A program made the translations under genes and the position numbers. A model generated the notes under the pieces. That model had not been told where the DNA came from. It worked only from the letters and a program-made list of their open reading frames with translations, and did no database searches. Shown piece by piece: positions 37,817 through 45,875 of a stretch of DNA of 64,000 nt (positions are counted from its first letter, which is position 1; the number at the start of each line of letters is the position of its first letter). Origin of the DNA: JBBSOK01 sp965219125 (GTDB lineage: Bacteria; Bacteroidota; Bacteroidia; Flavobacteriales; Flavobacteriaceae); NCBI GenBank assembly GCA_965219125.1, contig CBDCMO010000002.1, positions 372,001-436,000 of the forward strand. The letters are read 5' to 3'.

Positions 37817-38305
37817 ATGAAAAATTTAGAAGAATTATTCGAACATCAATTAAAAGATCTTTATAGTGCAGAAGACCAATTGACAGAAGCACTTCCTAAA
37901 ATGGTAAAAAACGCCAAGGATTCAAAATTAAAAAAAGCATTTGAAGATCATTTGGAAGAAACGAAAACCCATAAAAAACGCATTAAAGAAATTTGTGATG
38001 AATTAGAGATTGATCCTGATGGTGAAACCTGCAAAGCAATGAAAGGTTTAATTAAAGAAGCGGAGGGCTTTTTAGAAGAGATGAAGGACGGCGATGATGA
38101 TGTTAAAAATGCCGGAATGATTGCAGAGGCGCAGCGTGTAGAGCACTACGAAATTTCAGGTTATGGTACTGCCGTTAGATATGCAAAAGAACTTGGTCAT
38201 ACAGAAATTGCTAAAAAACTCCAGAAAACTTTAGATGAAGAATACAATGCCGACGAAAAATTAAATGATCTTGCAGAAGATCGTCTTAATAGAAAAGCAA
38301 AATAA
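37817..38305 (+). CDS. DUF892 (YciE/YciF-like) ferritin-like protein, paralog 1
   Basis: 162 residues, an all-helical ferritin-like protein of DUF892, a family linked to stress response. Family motifs are FEHQLKDLYSAEDQLTEALPKM at the start, HLEETKTHKKRIKEI, and VEHYEISGYGTAVRYAKELG with acidic metal-ligand candidates. The tail is KLNDLAEDRLNRKAK. A strong terminator follows. A paralog is at 40621. Role is probably stress protection; metal binding is inferred. Confidence 0.9.
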   Translation: MKNLEELFEHQLKDLYSAEDQLTEALPKMVKNAKDSKLKKAFEDHLEETKTHKKRIKEICDELEIDPDGETCKAMKGLIKEAEGFLEEMKDGDDDVKNAGMIAEAQRVEHYEISGYGTAVRYAKELGHTEIAKKLQKTLDEEYNADEKLNDLAEDRLNRKAK

Positions 38306-38318
38306 TTTGCTTATTTTA

Positions 38319-38346
38319 CAAAGCCCGCAAAAAGCGGGCTTTTTTA
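38319..38346 (+). terminator. Intrinsic terminator of DUF892 gene
   Basis: Arms AAAGCCCGC and GCGGGCTTTTTT around AAAAA, just before the left end of IS copy 2. Confidence 0.9.
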
Positions 38347-38377
38347 ATATTCAAACTGTCCCGTCCTGAAATAGCGA

Positions 38378-38397
38378 TACACTAAAACCTTAGTGTA
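38378..38397. repeat. 8-bp hairpin directly before orfA start (copy 2)
   Basis: TACACTAA and TTAGTGTA, perfect arms with a 4-nt loop, end one base before the orfA ATG at 38398. The same pattern stands in copy 1. In transcripts entering from outside, it would fold over the ribosome-binding region and limit orfA translation; this is inference. Confidence 0.55.
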
Positions 38398-38832
38398 ATG
38401 AAAACATCAGTAAACAGAGGTTATTCAAAACGAACCCAAAAAGACTACTCGCTTTCTTTTAAGCTGCAAGTCGTAGATGAAATCGAGTCGGGAGCGTTAG
38501 ATCGACTTTCGGCTCACCTTAAATATGGCATCCAAGCTAGATCAACAATAACCTCTTGGTTGCGCAAATATGGTACCTTTGATTGGGAAAACCTATCCGT
38601 TGTAACCGTGGCAAAGACACCAGAACAAAAAATTATCGAATTAGAGGCAAAAGTAAAGCTTCTTGAAAAGCAAAAAGCTAGAGCAGAACATCTAGCCGAG
38701 AGAGCAGACAAGAAGGCAATCATTTTTGATATGCTCGTTGATATGGCAGAAAAGGAATACGACATTCAAATCAGAAAAAATTACACGCCCGAGTTATCGA
38801 AATCTTCAAAGAAGAACACAAGGAAACACTAG
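38398..38832 (+). CDS. IS3-family transposase OrfA (copy 2)
   Basis: 144 residues, with a helix-turn-helix (STITSWLRKYG) and a coiled coil, as in copy 1 but with Ser at residue 10 and Lys at PELSKSSKKN. Overlaps orfB in the -1 frame at the A6T heptamer. Confidence 0.9.
   Translation: MKTSVNRGYSKRTQKDYSLSFKLQVVDEIESGALDRLSAHLKYGIQARSTITSWLRKYGTFDWENLSVVTVAKTPEQKIIELEAKVKLLEKQKARAEHLAERADKKAIIFDMLVDMAEKEYDIQIRKNYTPELSKSSKKNTRKH
38775..38781 (+). other. Programmed -1 frameshift heptamer AAAAAAT
   Basis: The sequence A AAA AAT in the orfA frame (codons AGA AAA AAT) matches the X XXY YYZ slippery rule. Slipping back one base gives AAA AAA TTA, the OrfB frame, which has no ATG of its own. This is the standard way that IS3 elements make the OrfAB transposase. 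The matching site in copy 1 is 27668-27674. Confidence 0.7.
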
Positions 38833-39698
38833 TTTCTACCTGTAACTTACTCGGGCTGGATAGACAGGTATATTATCGATCTATTAGGTCTAGAAGACAT
38901 AATCAGTCCATAGCAAAACAAGTCATAACCTTAGTCAGGGGTGTGCGCAATGTTATGCCAAAAGTTGGTGCCAGAAAATTATATCATATCTTAAGAGAAG
39001 AACTCTCTCGCTTAAAAGTAGGGAGAGACAAGCTTTTTAGAATACTCAAAGTAAATCACATGCTTATAAAACCTAAGAGAAGTTATCACATAACTACAGA
39101 CTCACACCACCGATTTAGAAAGCATAAAAATATAGTTAGCAATGTTGATATTATACGTCCCGAACAAATCTGGGTCAGTGACATCACCTACGTAGGAACT
39201 AGGATTAACCCGTCATACCTAGCCTTGATTACAGATGCCTACTCAAAAAAGATAATGGGATATAATGTATCTAACACATTAGCAGTAGATGGTTCTGTTC
39301 AAGCGCTGGATATGGCTTTAAAACACAGAATAGATAAGGAAAAACCTTTAATACACCACTCCGATAGAGGTTTGCAATACTGTTCTGATGACTATCAAGA
39401 GTTATTGAGCAAAAACAATATCAAGGCAAGCATGACAGAGAAGTATGATCCCTATGAGAATGCGATAGCAGAAAGAATCAATGGAATACTCAAGCAAGAA
39501 TTTAATATCGCTAAAAGCATCAACGATATTGAGCTGAAGAGCCAATTAATCAAAAATGCAATCGAAATCTATAATAACCAAAGACCACATTCATCCAATC
39601 ATATGCTAACTCCAAAACAAATGCATCAACAAAATAAACTCAAAAGAAAACAGTATAAATCAAAAAAGCTTAACGATGCTAGCATCGTTAAGCTTTAA
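38781..39698 (+). CDS. IS3-family transposase OrfB (copy 2)
   Basis: Catalytic DDE part: WVSDITYVG, HHSDRGLQY, NAIAERINGILKQEF. The frame continues upstream into orfA without an ATG, so expression probably needs the frameshift; GTG 38943 is the only start-like codon. Intact and differs from copy 1 by a few residues (for example EELSRLK for EELSGLK, IKNAIE for IKDAIE). Confidence 0.88.
   Translation, partial: LHARVIEIFKEEHKETLVSTCNLLGLDRQVYYRSIRSRRHNQSIAKQVITLVRGVRNVMPKVGARKLYHILREELSRLKVGRDKLFRILKVNHMLIKPKRSYHITTDSHHRFRKHKNIVSNVDIIRPEQIWVSDITYVGTRINPSYLALITDAYSKKIMGYNVSNTLAVDGSVQALDMALKHRIDKEKPLIHHSDRGLQYCSDDYQELLSKNNIKASMTEKYDPYENAIAERINGILKQEFNIAKSINDIELKSQLIKNAIEIYNNQRPHSSNHMLTPKQMHQQNKLKRKQYKSKKLNDASIVKL
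39665..39696. terminator. 32-bp perfect palindrome in the orfB end (copy 2)
   Basis: Identical to 26753-26784. It can fold into a 14-16 bp stem in either direction; on the strand reading from the right end into the IS it is followed by TTTTT, so it works as a terminator guarding the element. Confidence 0.75.
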
Positions 39699-39749
39699 GT
39701 TATAAATTTAATCCTTTAATAATCTGTATCGATTATTTAGGACGGGACA

Positions 39750-39986
39750 GTTTGTTCCAGTACTAATTCCTAAAAGAGTAAGCAACAATGCTAAAATTGT
39801 AGCTGAGGCCAATACAATTGTATTGCAGAGCATATTGATTCCAGATAATGACGTAGTAATTAAGGATTTTGCTTCGTAGCCAGAAATATCACCCAGTAAA
39901 AACGCACCAAGCCCAGTAAAAATAGCAGCGGCCAGACCTCCATAATTAGCGCGTTGGTTTTTAACAATAAAATTTTCTTTACCCAT
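39750..39986 (-). pseudogene. N-terminal half of a split membrane-protein gene
   Basis: 79 native codons from ATG 39986 (MGKENFIVKNQRANYGGLAA) to the IS boundary, with two transmembrane segments (GGLAAAIFTGLGAFLL and TIVLASATILALLLTLLGI). The native frame ends STGTN and then runs into IS sequence for 13 further codons. The missing C-terminal half is at 28093-28416 on the other strand. It lies 4 bp after DUF421, so the original operon was DUF421 then this gene. Confidence 0.7.
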
Positions 39987-39990
39987 AAAG

Positions 39991-40518
39991 TTACGTTAAG
40001 CGAACTCCTTTTAAAAGGCGATCCATCAATTCTTTATCTTTATCGTTAGTATGTAACACTGAAATGTCGCCCGTTGTTTCAAGAACAGCTGCGCGAACCT
40101 CATTAAAGTTTAATACATTGGCCTCTCTCAACTTGGCAATAAGATCTTCTTCACTCAAGTTGGTTCTATGAAGATTGTCTTTAAGTATAATACCATCTTT
40201 CATAATCAACATTGGTTTATTGGTAAATACTTTTTCAAAAGTTGCATTTTTTCTAACTAAATACGTGAAAAAACTCTGAAAGCCTAATACACATACAAGT
40301 GCAACACCACCCTTTAATAGTGATTGATCAGGATTTAATATTATTGCTGCGATTATGGATCCTACTGCTATTGTGGAGGCAAAATCGAAGCTAGAAATTT
40401 TAGCGAAAGTACGTAGACCAGATATTCTCGTTATCAATATTACGATCGCAAATATTGCCAAAACCGAAATAATGACTTTTACTATTATGGGGAAGGATGC
40501 CGTTAACCAATTTTCCAT
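39991..40518 (-). CDS. DUF421 (YetF-like) membrane protein
   Basis: 175 residues. N-terminal membrane helices (VKVIISVLAIFAIVILITRI and KGGVALVCVLGFQSFFTYLV) lead to the DUF421 cytoplasmic domain with TNKPMLIMKDGIILKDNLHRTNLSEEDL. The SGLRTFAKISSFDFASTIAVGS segment is a family hallmark. Function not established. It lies just upstream of the split-gene 5' half. Confidence 0.87.
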   Translation of the reverse strand: MENWLTASFPIIVKVIISVLAIFAIVILITRISGLRTFAKISSFDFASTIAVGSIIAAIILNPDQSLLKGGVALVCVLGFQSFFTYLVRKNATFEKVFTNKPMLIMKDGIILKDNLHRTNLSEEDLIAKLREANVLNFNEVRAAVLETTGDISVLHTNDKDKELMDRLLKGVRLT

Positions 40519-40620
40519 AGAATATTTTTTTTGTTTTTCTAAATATTAATTGAATACAAAGCCGCCTTTTGGAGCGCTTCGTATAATATCAAAATTATTT
40601 CTGGTATATTTTAATATTTT

Positions 40621-41088
40621 CTAATTAATGTTATTATCAATTTCACACAACCTATCATCTTGACCATATTTTTCATCGAGACTCTGGCGTAGCAAACCCA
40701 AAATATTATCTAATTTCAATTTTTTGGAAAAAGATACAACTGATGCGTAGTTAGCAATTTCATAATGAAGTATACTTTGGAATTGCGCCAGTATTCCTGC
40801 ATCCATAACTGGACTGACAGTTTTCAAATCAATGAAATTTTCAGTCTCAGCAACTAATACCTCCATTGCTGCACAAGGGTTGTCGGTGGTATTTAGTTCT
40901 AATTCCTTACAAATTTTTTGCAACCTATTTTTTTGATTGGTTGTTTCGGTAAGGCAAAGCTCATATTCACATTTCAGTTCTTTGTTGGTGGTGTGTTTAC
41001 TCACTTTCGGCAATAAAGCAATAACGTGCTTTTCTGCGCTAAATAACTCACAAATTTTTCTTCTAAATAATTCTTCCAAGGTTTTCAT
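40621..41088 (-). CDS. DUF892 ferritin-like protein, paralog 2
   Basis: 155 residues starting MKTLEELFRRKICELFSAEK, the same family as 37817-38305 but more diverged (KEYELCLTETTNQKNRLQKICKELE-like helix; HYEIANYASVVSFSKKL). Helical with acidic residues in the ferritin positions; stress role inferred. No strong terminator seen. Confidence 0.85.
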   Translation of the reverse strand: MKTLEELFRRKICELFSAEKHVIALLPKVSKHTTNKELKCEYELCLTETTNQKNRLQKICKELELNTTDNPCAAMEVLVAETENFIDLKTVSPVMDAGILAQFQSILHYEIANYASVVSFSKKLKLDNILGLLRQSLDEKYGQDDRLCEIDNNIN

Positions 41089-41676
41089 AACTTAAATTTT
41101 AGTTTTTAACCAAATTAATCAATTGCCTTATGAAAACTTTACAACTGAACTTTTCATTTATGTCTTAACTTTATATCTGTTATTAATTGTTCGAAGTGAA
41201 TTATTAATTAATAATTTCATACGGAATTGCTTTTGGTATTCTTCCATTTCTAATTTTTGCAGAACAAGCAGCAACGACCTACTATTAAATTCTTTAAAGC
41301 TTTTTATAAAACGTAAATCACTTTCTTTGCTTGGTGCATGAAGCAGGCGAGTGAACTTACTTGCTTTCCATACCTATCAATTACCTTTAGGAAATGATTC
41401 TGTTTAATGATGAACACGCACCTGCTTTTTTAATCGTCTTTAATAGTATAAAGACTACTGGAATTATAATTCTACAATATTAAAATGAATGACCTAGTAC
41501 TATTAACTAAATCAAATTAAACTTTAATCCAATATATTTTTGTTTGAATTCAAGTTATTTTGCTCATTCCATCCTAATTTGTGATTAAGTCATATATTTT
41601 CTTTTTTGAGCAAAAATTCTTTTACCATCTTTTATAGTTTTGGTTTTATAATAATGAGGTTTAAAAAAATAATATT
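41089..41676. other. 588-bp gap with a possible decayed gene
   Basis: No intact gene. On the minus strand, 41158-41405 reads like decayed coding sequence in two frames: KQNHFLKVIDRYGKQVSSLA, then after a shift LLHAPSKESDLRFIKSFKE and onwards to a stop at 41158. I do not recognise a family, so the call is weak. The rest (41406-41676) is AT-rich and holds only the upstream region of the DUF2383 gene. Confidence 0.3.
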
Positions 41677-42132
41677 ATGGAATCAAAAAAAGAAATTTCC
41701 AACAAAGTAAATAGCTTAATAGAAAAGAATAACGACGCTTATAAAGGTTTTAAGGATGCAGCAGATCACGCTGAGGATATGCCACTTCGTGATTTTTTAA
41801 GAGACGAATCTTTACAGCGCAAGGAGTTTGCCACTGAACTTGCAGCAGTTTTAAAAAATTACAATCCAGGTTATGATGCAAATACTGATGGTAGCGTAGC
41901 AGGTACAATGCACAGAACTTGGCTAAATTTAAAAGCCGCATTATCTGGAGATGGTGATGAATCAATATTGGAAGAATGTGTTCGAGGGGATAAGGCAAGT
42001 GTTGAAGAATATTCCGATTTTTTAAAAAACAACGCATCTGTAGCTGTTGGTATTGGCAATGCAGTTAAGGAACAACTACGACACATTGTAGCTACGCTTG
42101 ACCGTGTGCAAAGATTGGAGGATTTACACTAA
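41677..42132 (+). CDS. PA2169-family (DUF2383) four-helix protein
   Basis: 151 residues, a helical bundle of the DUF2383/PA2169 family, often next to DUF892 genes in stress clusters. Motifs: NKVNSLIEKNNDAYKGFKDA at the start and LEECVRGDKASVEEYSDFL in the middle. Ferritin-like, probably metal or stress related; no catalytic site is known. Confidence 0.85.
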   Translation: MESKKEISNKVNSLIEKNNDAYKGFKDAADHAEDMPLRDFLRDESLQRKEFATELAAVLKNYNPGYDANTDGSVAGTMHRTWLNLKAALSGDGDESILEECVRGDKASVEEYSDFLKNNASVAVGIGNAVKEQLRHIVATLDRVQRLEDLH

Positions 42133-42180
42133 ACTTTTAATTATTGCCCAGCTCGTAAGTTCTGGGTTACTCTTTATAAT

Positions 42181-43326
42181 ATGACTACAGAGTTTAAATT
42201 AAACAGTTTTTTTATGGGCGGGTTTGAATGTGCAGACCAAATAAACCGTTCTGGTGTGCGCATAAACTTACGGATTGAAACTGAGCACGATACGCGCGTA
42301 TTAGAAGATTACCAATTGCTATCAGGATTAAATATTAAGGTAGTACGGGAAGGAATTTGTTGGAGTACAGTTGAAATTGCGCCCTACACTTACGATTTTT
42401 CTTCTCTAGCACCATTATTTGAAGCTGCCGAACAGGAACATATTCAAATTATTTGGGATTTATGCCATTTTGGATATCCGGATGGGTTAATCCCTACACA
42501 TCCACAATTTGTATCGCGATTTACTTCGTTGTGCATGAATTTTTCTGAGTATCACAAATACAAATGTACAGGGCAATTATTAATTGTTCCCATTAATGAA
42601 ATCAGTTTTTTGTCGTGGCATTCGGGCGATATGCGAGGAACGGTACCTTTTGCAATTAATAGCGGTGATGATATTAAATATCATCTGTGTAAGGCCGCAA
42701 TAGAAGGCATGAAGGTTTTACGTGAAGAAAGCCCTGACTGTATAATTTTTGCTGTAGAACCACTTATAAAAATCCATGCGGCAGACGATTCTATAGCTCA
42801 GGAAGATTTGCGTACCCTTAATGAAAATCAATTTAAGGCGATGGATGTGCTGCTTGGTAGAGCCTTGCCTGAATTAGGCGGGCAGCTTGATTTAGTTGAT
42901 ATGTTGGGTTTTAATTATTACTATAATAACCAATGGAACCATAAAAATGAACCACACCATTGGCCAAATTTAGAACGAGAACGAACACCGTTTTCCGAGT
43001 TGCTTTTACAAGCTTATTCACGATATAAAAAACCGGTTTTGGTTACTGAAACAGGACATTTTGGTTATGGTCGCGACCAATGGATTATGGAAATTACGAA
43101 AGAGTGCTTACTTGCTAAAAGTAGGGGGGTAGATTTGCGTGGAATTTGTATTTATCCAATAATAGACCGTCCAGATTGGGACGACTTACATGACTACAGC
43201 AAATGTGGCATTTGGGATCTTGATGAAGATAAAAATAGAACCCCAGATACAAATTATTTAGAAGCTTGTAAAGAAAGTATTGAATTAACGAATGCGTTTT
43301 TGAACGGAAAAGCATTAAAATTTTAA
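42181..43326 (+). CDS. GH1-like glycoside hydrolase/TIM-barrel protein
   Basis: 381 residues with a TIM-barrel layout. The N-terminal FFMGGFECADQ resembles the first strand of GH1/GH5-type enzymes. The likely acid/base glutamate is E140 in VPINEIS, and the likely nucleophile is E290 in LVTETGHFG; both lie at strand ends 4 and 7 as expected for a clan A retaining glycosidase. Substrate unknown. It has no signal peptide, so it acts in the cytoplasm. It is 39 bp upstream of a GT2 gene with the same direction, suggesting a role in glycan building or recycling. Confidence 0.78.
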   Translation: MTTEFKLNSFFMGGFECADQINRSGVRINLRIETEHDTRVLEDYQLLSGLNIKVVREGICWSTVEIAPYTYDFSSLAPLFEAAEQEHIQIIWDLCHFGYPDGLIPTHPQFVSRFTSLCMNFSEYHKYKCTGQLLIVPINEISFLSWHSGDMRGTVPFAINSGDDIKYHLCKAAIEGMKVLREESPDCIIFAVEPLIKIHAADDSIAQEDLRTLNENQFKAMDVLLGRALPELGGQLDLVDMLGFNYYYNNQWNHKNEPHHWPNLERERTPFSELLLQAYSRYKKPVLVTETGHFGYGRDQWIMEITKECLLAKSRGVDLRGICIYPIIDRPDWDDLHDYSKCGIWDLDEDKNRTPDTNYLEACKESIELTNAFLNGKALKF

Positions 43327-43365
43327 AATATTTCCATTGGGATTTTATTTCCAAAGTACTAAAAA

Positions 43366-44523
43366 ATGAATTCACTTGAATCGGCAGATAGAGATTATAT
43401 AGCTCTCCTTGAATACATTGACGAGGTTGCCGATACGTTATCTAAATTACTTCCAAGAACGTTGCCCTCTGTAAAAATGATTGTGACGATACCAGCTAAA
43501 AACGAAGCCGAAGAAATACACCACACCCTACACGCGATTCTAAATCAAAAGGATTTGAATGGAAATTTATTTGATAAATCTCTTTATGAAATTCTAATTC
43601 TATGTCATAATTGCAGTGATAATACAAAACAGGAAGTTGAAATGATTTCTGATAAATTTCCAACTTTGCAATTGCACGTATTAGCCTTAAATTCAGAAGT
43701 TGCAAATAACGTTGGCTCGGCAAGGCGTGTTTTAATGAACATAGCTTCGCAACGTTTGAATGGGAATAACAAATTATTAATAACTACCGATGCTGATACT
43801 ATTCCAGAATCTGATTGGTTGGCAAATTTGGACACATATATTGAAACCGAATATGATTTAATCTGCGGTTTAATTAATGTTAATCGAGATAATTTACAAA
43901 AACAACCCGAAGAATTTTTAAAGGGAAAAGATGACTATTTATTGCTGAAAGCTAAGTTAGAATCTCACGTACTTCACAATAAGGATAATTCTTGGCCCAG
44001 ACACTGCTACAATTGGGGTCCCAATTTAGCGATAAAAAAAGGGGTTTATGATGCTATAGGAGGTATAAAACCGTTACATTTTTTGGAAGATGTAGATATG
44101 TTCAATACTGTTTTTGGTAACGGTTATAAAATTCGGCATAGTAATAATGTTGTAGTAACAACTTCAACTAGACTAGACCCTAGATGTGATGAAGGTTTTG
44201 GAGCAGAACTTCGCGTTTGGAACGAATTTGACGGGGTTGAATACAATGTTGAAGGCTTAACCAAATTATTGCTCAGATACAGCATTTATCAATTAATTCA
44301 ACATTTCTATCAAAAACCATCAACTGAAATTTTGCTTGAAATCTGCGAAAAAGCACAAATTGATTTCAATACAATTACAGAAATGTTTACCAACTGTGAG
44401 CGGTATGAAGCCATGATTGTAAAAATGGAAAAATACCTAACGGAGAATGAATGTTGGAATAATCAAAATCCAAACAGTAGTGTATTTAAAGCTTGCGAGG
44501 AAATTGAAAATTATTTTACGTGA
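43366..44523 (+). CDS. GT2-family glycosyltransferase
   Basis: 385 residues, GT-A fold. The N-terminal VTIPAKNEAEEIHHTLHAIL is the nucleotide-binding start, the DxD-type metal motif is in ITTDADTIPESDWL, and LEDVDMFN is likely the acceptor/catalytic acidic region. It adds a sugar to an unknown acceptor. It has no membrane helices. It lies in the same direction as the GH1-like gene and converges on the PIG-L fusion. Confidence 0.83.
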   Translation: MNSLESADRDYIALLEYIDEVADTLSKLLPRTLPSVKMIVTIPAKNEAEEIHHTLHAILNQKDLNGNLFDKSLYEILILCHNCSDNTKQEVEMISDKFPTLQLHVLALNSEVANNVGSARRVLMNIASQRLNGNNKLLITTDADTIPESDWLANLDTYIETEYDLICGLINVNRDNLQKQPEEFLKGKDDYLLLKAKLESHVLHNKDNSWPRHCYNWGPNLAIKKGVYDAIGGIKPLHFLEDVDMFNTVFGNGYKIRHSNNVVVTTSTRLDPRCDEGFGAELRVWNEFDGVEYNVEGLTKLLLRYSIYQLIQHFYQKPSTEILLEICEKAQIDFNTITEMFTNCERYEAMIVKMEKYLTENECWNNQNPNSSVFKACEEIENYFT

Positions 44524-44537
44524 TTTTTTATTTGTGT

Positions 44538-45875
44538 TCACAATTTTTCGAATAGTAAAATCTCGTAACTATCGTGATTTATTTCAGAAATTTTTCTAAA
44601 CCTGTTTTCAGAACTTGTATAAAATAATTTGTGAACCTGCATTCCAGTTAAGGGATATTCGCGCACAAAAGACGTCCAATCTACCAGTAAAAAATGTCCT
44701 TTTTTATTCAAGTTTGAATATATTTTTTCAAATAATCTGTTTAGCGTTTGCTTATTAAAATAATATCCAATTTCGCACATTGATATAAGATCATATTTTC
44801 CTTGTGGGAAATTAATTGCGATATCCACTGTTTCGAAATGAACATCTTCTAAATTTGGGTTTAATTTTTTTGCACGTTTGATTGCAGTTTCACTAATATC
44901 AACCGCCTTTAATTTACCACAATGCTTGGCTAAATATTTTGTCTGTACACCAATTGAACAGCCTAATTCGAGACCCTTTTTATAGGTTGAATCTCCGATT
45001 AATTTGTTAATGGCCTCAAATTTGGTATGTTCATACTTACTTTTTTCAAAATTCCAAGGATCGGGATTATTGTTATAAAGTGTATCAAAATATTCTTGTT
45101 CCAGAGAATTCCTATCTTTTTTTATATCGAAAAAATAATATTCAAAAGATGTTAGAAAAGGAGAGAGCAAATCTTGCGATAATTGAAAACCTTCTACATC
45201 ATCTTTTATAATATTTGCTGTTTGGGATCTATGAGCAAAAATTGCATCCTTTTTAAAATTAAGAACATCTGTTATATCCAACCTAAACATTTCAGCTTCA
45301 CCATATTTTGGCCAATCCTTTTTTGTTGAATTTTTCCATAACCAAATGGGATATTCAATAATTTGAATTTCACTGATTTTATTTTCTAAAGCGGTTTTTA
45401 CAAGATTGTATGTAGCCATATGGCCTGTATGCGGATCTCGACGCCAGGGAACTAAAACGGATGAAATTTTGCAATCCTTCAGTAAAGTTGAGATATGATT
45501 GCTTGTAGCATTTCTATCTTTTTCTGGAAGTTTGTGAAGTTTTGAATCTTTTAGTTTTAAAAAATATATGTTAGAGGTTTTAACGCCCAACATAGTACAA
45601 GCATTGATAGCTTCTTTCTCCCTCAGCTCTGCTAAAATAGCAGGTGAATGGCTTTTTGAATTGGGATGAGAAGCATCGCCACTCGTCAAAAAGACAATCG
45701 ATACTTCAGCATGTTGTTTACTAAGATATTTTATAAGTCCGCCGCAACCCAACGATTCATCATCTGGATGCGGAGCAAAAACCATTGTCGGACCAAGTTG
45801 ATGTGCTAACTGTTCTATAGCTAGCAATGGCGCAGCCGATAATGTTTCTGCAGAAGTACGTTTTTCAATCTTCAT
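44538..45875 (-). CDS. PIG-L deacetylase fused to NodS-like methyltransferase
   Basis: About 445 residues from ATG 45875 (upstream ATGs at 45887, 45911 and 45926 are alternatives). The N-terminal half is a PIG-L/LmbE deacetylase with the zinc motif APHPDDESLGCGG and WRRDPHTGHMATYN, which removes acetyl from N-acetyl sugars. The C-terminal half is a SAM methyltransferase with LELGCSIGVQTKYLAKHCG and PWNFEKSKYE as in NodS. The two activities in one chain suggest stepwise editing of an amino sugar. It overlaps the ACAD stop by 11 bp. Confidence 0.85.
   Translation of the reverse strand: MKIEKRTSAETLSAAPLLAIEQLAHQLGPTMVFAPHPDDESLGCGGLIKYLSKQHAEVSIVFLTSGDASHPNSKSHSPAILAELREKEAINACTMLGVKTSNIYFLKLKDSKLHKLPEKDRNATSNHISTLLKDCKISSVLVPWRRDPHTGHMATYNLVKTALENKISEIQIIEYPIWLWKNSTKKDWPKYGEAEMFRLDITDVLNFKKDAIFAHRSQTANIIKDDVEGFQLSQDLLSPFLTSFEYYFFDIKKDRNSLEQEYFDTLYNNNPDPWNFEKSKYEHTKFEAINKLIGDSTYKKGLELGCSIGVQTKYLAKHCGKLKAVDISETAIKRAKKLNPNLEDVHFETVDIAINFPQGKYDLISMCEIGYYFNKQTLNRLFEKIYSNLNKKGHFLLVDWTSFVREYPLTGMQVHKLFYTSSENRFRKISEINHDSYEILLFEKL

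Larger units (their letters stand above)
38357..39749 (+). mobile_element. IS3-family insertion sequence, copy 2 (1,393 bp)
   Basis: TGTCCCGTCCT at both ends; the same length as copy 1. Flanks are CAAAC on the left and GTTTG on the right, that is inverted complements rather than the direct repeat a single fresh insertion would leave. Nearly identical to copy 1, inverted relative to it. Confidence 0.93.

Noticed and set aside
26700..39749. Composite transposon carrying ku-ligD and glycan genes
   Set aside because: The outer flanks do both read GTT, but the gene halves at the right borders of both copies fit a simple inversion better. It is not excluded.
41123..41341. Plus-strand frame of 72 codons
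   Set aside because: Low-complexity hydrophobic sequence with no ribosome site, lying opposite the better (though decayed) minus-strand coding signal.
42150..42172. Hairpin CCCAG/CTGGG after the DUF2383 gene
   Set aside because: Stem of only 5 bp with a long loop and no T-run; too weak to call a terminator.
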